From assembly GCF_008271805.1 (NCBI RefSeq), contig NZ_VSRY01000103.1, positions 1 through 64,000 of the forward strand: a stretch of DNA of 64,000 nucleotides. The letters are read 5' to 3'. The number at the start of each line of letters is the position of its first letter. The stretch's first letter is position 1. Shown piece after piece: positions 60,350-64,000 of this stretch. The notes under the pieces were generated by a model. It worked only from the letters and a program-made list of their open reading frames with translations. It had not been told where the DNA came from and made no database searches. The stretch is from Streptomyces sp. TRM49041. GTDB lineage: Bacteria; Actinomycetota; Actinomycetes; Streptomycetales; Streptomycetaceae. The position numbers and the translations under genes were made by a program.

Positions 60350-61287
60350 CGGTCCCTGAGAGCAGTACCGGTGCCCCCGGCGGCAGTCCCGTCCGGATCG
60401 ACGGCCCCTGGACGCACCGTGACGTGGCCGCAAACGGGGCACGCTTCCACATCGCGGAGCTCGGCGACGGTCCGCTGGTGCTGCTGCTGCACGGCTTCCC
60501 GCAGTTCTGGTGGACCTGGCGGCACCAGCTGACCGCGCTCGCCGACGCGGGGTTCCGGGCCGTGGCGATGGACCTGCGGGGCGTGGGCGGCAGCGACCGT
60601 ACGCCCCGCGGCTACGACCCGGCGAACCTGGCGCTCGACATCACGGGCGTCGTACGTTCCCTGGGCGAGCCGGACGCGGCGCTGGTCGGCCACGACCTGG
60701 GCGGGTACCTGGCGTGGACGGCCGCGGTGATGCGGCCCAAGCTGGTGCGCCGCCTGGCCGTCTCGTCGATGCCGCACCCGCGGCGGTGGCGCTCGGCGAT
60801 GCTCTCCGACTTCGCGCAGTCACGCGCCGGTTCGTACGTGTGGGGCTTCCAGCGCCCGTGGCTGCCCGAGCGACGGCTCGTCGCGGACGACGCGGCGCTG
60901 GTCGGCGAGTTGATCCGGGACTGGTCCGGGGCGCGGGTGCCGGACGACGCGGCGGTCGACGTGTACCGGCGGGCGATGACCATCCCGTCGACGGCGCACT
61001 GCTCGATCGAGCCGTACCGGTGGATGGTGCGGTCGCTGGCCCGCCCCGACGGCATCCAGTTCAACCGCCGTATGAAGCGTCCCGTACGGGTTCCGACGCT
61101 GCATCTGCACGGCTCCCAGGACCCGGTGATGCGTACGCGCAGCGCGGCCGGCTCGGGTGAGTACGTGGAGGCGCCCTACCGTTGGCGGCTGTTCGACGGG
61201 CTGGGCCACTTCCCGCACGAGGAGGACCCGTTGGCCTTCTCCACGGAGCTCATCAACTGGCTGAAGGACCCCGAGCCCGACCGCTGA
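60346..61287 (+). CDS. Epoxide-hydrolase-like alpha/beta hydrolase
   Basis: A 313-residue alpha/beta hydrolase with oxyanion motif HGFPQFWW, nucleophile Asp in VGHDLGGYLAW (Asp in place of Ser marks epoxide hydrolase or haloalkane dehalogenase types), cap-domain residues at about 155-220 and the final His in GLGHFPHEEDP. The order with the holin_3_6 protein and marP matches M. tuberculosis EphE (Rv3670). ATG 60346 overlaps the previous stop. Substrate unknown. Confidence 0.88.
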   Translation: MTVPESSTGAPGGSPVRIDGPWTHRDVAANGARFHIAELGDGPLVLLLHGFPQFWWTWRHQLTALADAGFRAVAMDLRGVGGSDRTPRGYDPANLALDITGVVRSLGEPDAALVGHDLGGYLAWTAAVMRPKLVRRLAVSSMPHPRRWRSAMLSDFAQSRAGSYVWGFQRPWLPERRLVADDAALVGELIRDWSGARVPDDAAVDVYRRAMTIPSTAHCSIEPYRWMVRSLARPDGIQFNRRMKRPVRVPTLHLHGSQDPVMRTRSAAGSGEYVEAPYRWRLFDGLGHFPHEEDPLAFSTELINWLKDPEPDR

Positions 61288-61454
61288 GCCCGACCGCCGA
61301 GGCCCGTTCGGGGCGCCTCTGAGGGACCGTCCGGCGGAAGCCGCGGAAACCCGCAGGAACGGTTGTCCTACGAAAAGCCAAATGCCCGACGCATAGGCCA
61401 ATTGGCTGTCCCTCAGGCGGTTACCGACCATGGGGCCCGGGCACACGTCGGGGT
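61288..61454. other. Gap after the hydrolase gene
   Basis: About 167 bases with no recognisable gene; a possible promoter for the small ORF that follows. Nothing clear was assigned. Confidence 0.3.
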
Positions 61455-61634
61455 ATGGGCTGGACGCACGACCATGTTGACGCTGCACGTACTCGCCGCT
61501 CGGCCGCCGCGCCGCCTCCCGAGAGGAGTGGCGGCCCACGGGGCCAGGAGATGGACGCCCGTCTCGGGATCCCGCGCATCCTGCGCCGCCGGGCCCGCTG
61601 GGTCTCCGCCCGGCTGCGGCATCAGCGCGACTGA
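61455..61634 (+). CDS. Small basic protein (59 residues)
   Basis: A 59-codon ORF from ATG 61455 ending just before a strong terminator. The N-terminal part is Ala/Arg/Pro-rich, and the C-terminal part (MDARLGIPRILRRRARWVSARLRH) forms a basic amphipathic helix with good third-position bias. It may instead begin at the internal ATG (61551), giving a 27-residue peptide. No ribosome site is clear. Function unknown. Confidence 0.45.
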   Translation: MGWTHDHVDAARTRRSAAAPPPERSGGPRGQEMDARLGIPRILRRRARWVSARLRHQRD

Positions 61635-61640
61635 GCCCGC

Positions 61641-61672
61641 GGGGCGCGGCGCCGACACGGGCGCCGCGCCCC
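61641..61672. terminator. Bidirectional terminator before marP end
   Basis: GGGGCGCGGCGCC (61641-61653) pairs with GGCGCCGCGCCCC (61660-61672) in the gap between the small ORF and the convergent marP gene. Confidence 0.75.
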
Positions 61673-61684
61673 GGACCCGGCGCG

Positions 61685-62890
61685 TCAGAGTGCGCACCCC
61701 TGGCTGTCCACCTGCTGGTTGGCGCTCAGGCCCAGGGTGATGTCCTCGCGGATCTCGTCGACCGTCAGGGCGTACCCCGTGTTCGCGTCGTCCAGGGACC
61801 GCGCGAAGATCACGCCGTACACCTTGCCGTCCGCGGTCAGGAGCGGTCCGCCGGAGTTGCCCTGGCGGACCGTAGTGAAGAGCGAGTAGACATCGCGCCG
61901 GACCTCGCCTCGGTGGTAGATGTCCGGGCCGTCGGCATTGATACGGCCACGGACGCGCGCCGAGCGCACGTCGTACGCGCCGTTCTCCGGGAAGCCCGCG
62001 ACGATCGCGCTGTCGCCGCTGCGGGCGTCGTTCTCGGTGAACTCCAGCGGCGTCGCCCGCAGATCAGGCACGTCGAGTACGGCGATGTCGCGCCGCCAGT
62101 CGTACAGGACGACCGTCGCGTCGTACAGCCTGCCCTGGCCGCCTATCTGGACGGTCGGCTCGTCGACGCCGCCCACCACATGGGCGTTCGTCATGACGCG
62201 GCGCTCGCCGAAGACGAAGCCCGTGCCCTCCAGGACCTTGCCGCAGCTGCGCGCCGTGCCGACGACCTTCACGATGGACTGCTGGGCGCGCGCCGCCACC
62301 GGGCTGTTGACCAGCGCCGGGTCGGGCGGCCGGACCTCCGTGATGGGTTCGTTCGCGAACGGGCTGAAGACCTGCGGGAAGCCGTTCTGTGCCAGCACCG
62401 ACGAGAAGTCCGTGAACATCGTCGACGCCTGGGTGGGCATCACCCGGGACACGCCGAGGAGCACCTTGGAGTTACGGACCTCCTTGCCGAGGGTCGGCAG
62501 GGACGTACCGGCCAGGGCGGAGCCGATCAGCCAGGCGACGAGCAGCATCGCGACCACGTTCACCAGCGCGCCGCCCGTCGCGTCCAGCGCGCGGGCGGGG
62601 GACCAGGTGATGTGGCGGCGGAGCTTGTTGCCCAGGTGGGTGGTGAAGGTCTGCCCCACGGACGCGAAGATGAGCACGATCGCGATGGCGATGATCGCGG
62701 CGGTCGTGGAGACCTCGGCGTCGCCGGTGAGCGGGCCCCACACGAGCGGCAGCAGGTAGACGGCGACAAGCCCGCCCCCCAAGAAGCCGATCACCGACAG
62801 GATGCCGACCACGAACCCCTGTCGGTACCCGACGATCGCGAACCACACGGCGGCGACCAGCAGCAGGATGTCCAGCACGTTCACCGTCAT
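61685..62890 (-). CDS. Membrane serine protease MarP-like
   Basis: A 401-residue protease with a four-helix CvpA-like membrane domain at about 1-130 (LLLVAAVWFAIVGYRQGFVV) and a chymotrypsin-like domain at about 195-395. The triad is H237 (TNAHVV), D268 (RRDIAVLD) and S346 (GNSGGPL). Two Cys near 216 and at the C-terminus (DSQGCAL) may form a stabilising disulfide, as known for M. tuberculosis MarP (Rv3671c), which protects against acid. ATG 62890. Order with the Nudix and nth genes is conserved. Confidence 0.93.
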   Translation of the reverse strand: MTVNVLDILLLVAAVWFAIVGYRQGFVVGILSVIGFLGGGLVAVYLLPLVWGPLTGDAEVSTTAAIIAIAIVLIFASVGQTFTTHLGNKLRRHITWSPARALDATGGALVNVVAMLLVAWLIGSALAGTSLPTLGKEVRNSKVLLGVSRVMPTQASTMFTDFSSVLAQNGFPQVFSPFANEPITEVRPPDPALVNSPVAARAQQSIVKVVGTARSCGKVLEGTGFVFGERRVMTNAHVVGGVDEPTVQIGGQGRLYDATVVLYDWRRDIAVLDVPDLRATPLEFTENDARSGDSAIVAGFPENGAYDVRSARVRGRINADGPDIYHRGEVRRDVYSLFTTVRQGNSGGPLLTADGKVYGVIFARSLDDANTGYALTVDEIREDITLGLSANQQVDSQGCAL

Positions 62891-62950
62891 TAGCCTCGCA
62901 GATTCGTCTCCGGCCGCCCCGTGCGGCCGCGGAGCCCAGCAGTCAGCCTG

Positions 62951-63676
62951 TCATGCACGCCAGTCGAGCGGGACCTGCCTCCCCCGGTCCCAGGGCTCTT
63001 CCCAGCCCGCGAAGTGGAGGATCCGGTCGATCAGCCCGGCCGTGAATCCCCACACCAGGGCGGATTCGACCAGGAATGCCGGGCCTCGGTGGCCGCTGGG
63101 GTGGACGGCCGTCGAGCGGTTGGACGGGTCCGTGAGGTCGGCCACGGGCACCGTGAAGACCCGCGCGGTCTCCGCCGGGTCCACGGCGCCGACCGGGGTC
63201 GGGTCCTTCCACCACCCGAGTACGGGCGTGACGACGAAGCCGCTCACCGGGATGAAGAGGCGGGGCAGTACGGCGAAGACCTGTACGCCGTCGGGGTCGA
63301 GACCCGTTTCCTCCTCGGCCTCGCGCAGCGCGGCGCGCAGCGGCCCCAGCGTCGCCGGGTCGCCGTCCTCGGGGTCGAGGGCTCCGCCGGGGAACGACGG
63401 CTGGCCGGCGTGCGAGCGGAGGCTGCCGGCGCGCTCCATCAGCAACAGCTCGGGGCCGCGCTTCCCCTCCCCGAAAAGGATCAGCACCGCCGCCTGGCGG
63501 CCTCCCTGCTCGGGCGGCAGAAACCGGCTGAGCTGCTCGGGCGCGATACCGTGCGCGGCCCGCGCCACCGGCTCCAGCCACCTCGGCAGGCCGTCGACGC
63601 TCACGGTCACGGGCGGCGGCCCTCCCGTACCGGTCGCACCGCTGACGCCGTATGCGTCTTCTCCAGCGCGTGTCAT
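62951..63676 (-). CDS. Nudix hydrolase, CoA pyrophosphatase-like
   Basis: A 241-residue Nudix protein from ATG 63676 (TRAGEDAYGVSG). The Nudix box is GGALDPEDGDPATLGPLRAA then REAEEETGLDPDG, with the extra LLMERAGSLRSHAGQPSFPGG (UPF0035-type) motif before it, which marks CoA pyrophosphatases. It sits between nth and marP as in mycobacteria (Rv3672c). An earlier in-frame start at 63697 is less likely. Confidence 0.9.
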   Translation of the reverse strand: MTRAGEDAYGVSGATGTGGPPPVTVSVDGLPRWLEPVARAAHGIAPEQLSRFLPPEQGGRQAAVLILFGEGKRGPELLLMERAGSLRSHAGQPSFPGGALDPEDGDPATLGPLRAALREAEEETGLDPDGVQVFAVLPRLFIPVSGFVVTPVLGWWKDPTPVGAVDPAETARVFTVPVADLTDPSNRSTAVHPSGHRGPAFLVESALVWGFTAGLIDRILHFAGWEEPWDRGRQVPLDWRA

Positions 63677-63778
63677 AGGCACCCCCGGCTTGCACAACGC
63701 TTTTCGGTCACTCGATCGTTCCGCCCGCCTCCGCCGCCGGCCGGATCGTGGATGCCCTCAGCCCTCAGCCCCCCGCCC

Positions 63779-64000
63779 TCAGCCCCCCGCGCCGTTGCCG
63801 TCGCCCTCACCGTCGCCGGTGGTCATCGGGGCGGCCGGGCGACCGGGGTAGTCCGGGGGCGGGGCCAGGCGCTGGCCGGGGTGGCCCCCCTTCTCGTACT
63901 TGAGCAGCTTCTCGGCCTTCGCCGGGTCCGTCTCCCCCTCCCCGTACGCCGGACAGAGCGGCGCGATCGGGCAGGCGCCGCAGGCGGGCTTGCGGGCGTG
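63779..64000 (-). CDS. nth: Endonuclease III, C-terminal part
   Basis: Only the last 73 codons are inside the window. KPACGACPIAPLCPAYGEGET contains the C-x2-C-x5-C part of the 4Fe-4S cluster of endonuclease III, an enzyme that removes oxidised pyrimidines. A disordered tail (GHPGQRLAPPPDYPGR) follows. The gene precedes the Nudix gene on the minus strand, the conserved actinobacterial order. Confidence 0.92.
   Translation of the reverse strand, partial: HARKPACGACPIAPLCPAYGEGETDPAKAEKLLKYEKGGHPGQRLAPPPDYPGRPAAPMTTGDGEGDGNGAGG

Overview
The window is about 70% GC, uses GTG, TTG and ATG starts with strong GC bias at third codon positions, and carries the developmental gene bldG in the gene order familiar from the Streptomyces coelicolor chromosome. 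It is a Streptomyces chromosome (genus confident, species not determined). There are two parts: the right end of an integrated siphovirus-type prophage (start of the window to about 24.1 kb) and ordinary core chromosome (24.1-64 kb).

Prophage, late genes (2.1-15.3 kb, + strand). The order is scaffold, major capsid, head-tail connectors, tail terminator, major tail protein, tail assembly chaperones gpG/gpGT (joined by a -1 frameshift), tape measure, distal tail protein, two minor tail proteins, collagen-like tail fibre, amidase endolysin and two small membrane lysis proteins. Terminase, portal and protease should lie left of the window. Ahead of the scaffold lies a low-GC antisense membrane-protein gene cut by a complete IS701-family element with inverted repeats and a CTAG target duplication. 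Two tail genes seem to start at the rare codons ATC and CTG.

Prophage, accessory and control genes (15.3-24.1 kb). A TPR-type HTH regulator faces an RsbW-like ATPase gene. A tightly coupled + strand run follows: small proteins, a Zn-ribbon protein, a frameshifted small ORF, a radical SAM/SPASM maturase and a 47-codon candidate precursor peptide. An aminoglycoside-phosphotransferase-fold kinase and a small unknown protein come next, probably from their own leaderless promoter. This looks like a prophage-borne RiPP cassette and is the most interesting object here. A small HTH protein (excisionase-like), an XRE regulator and a tyrosine integrase end the element at the 3' end of a tRNA-Thr(CGT) gene, which served as the attachment site.

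Core chromosome. Minus strand: secreted alpha/beta hydrolase, holB, a tmk fused to a membrane-transporter-like domain, topA with a Lys/Ala tail, small membrane protein, methyltransferase, lipoprotein, membrane pyrophosphatase hppA, then the anti-sigma gene and bldG separated by an unusual 590-base spacer. A DUF1998-type helicase runs divergently. A Tad pilus-like operon (ssd, tadA, tadB, tadC, DUF4244 pilin, TadE, TadE-like) comes next, followed by a 6C RNA with two C-rich loops, a HAD-IB hydrolase, a possible 6S-like RNA region, a degenerate Fic-like protein, a CooC-like ATPase and a lipoprotein deacetylase. A SulP/carbonic anhydrase fusion, acs, nhaA, a holin_3_6-like membrane protein, an epoxide-hydrolase-like protein, a 59-codon ORF, MarP protease, a Nudix hydrolase and the 3' end of nth complete the window. 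The last block matches the conserved actinobacterial acs-to-nth neighbourhood. No CRISPR array or rRNA was seen.
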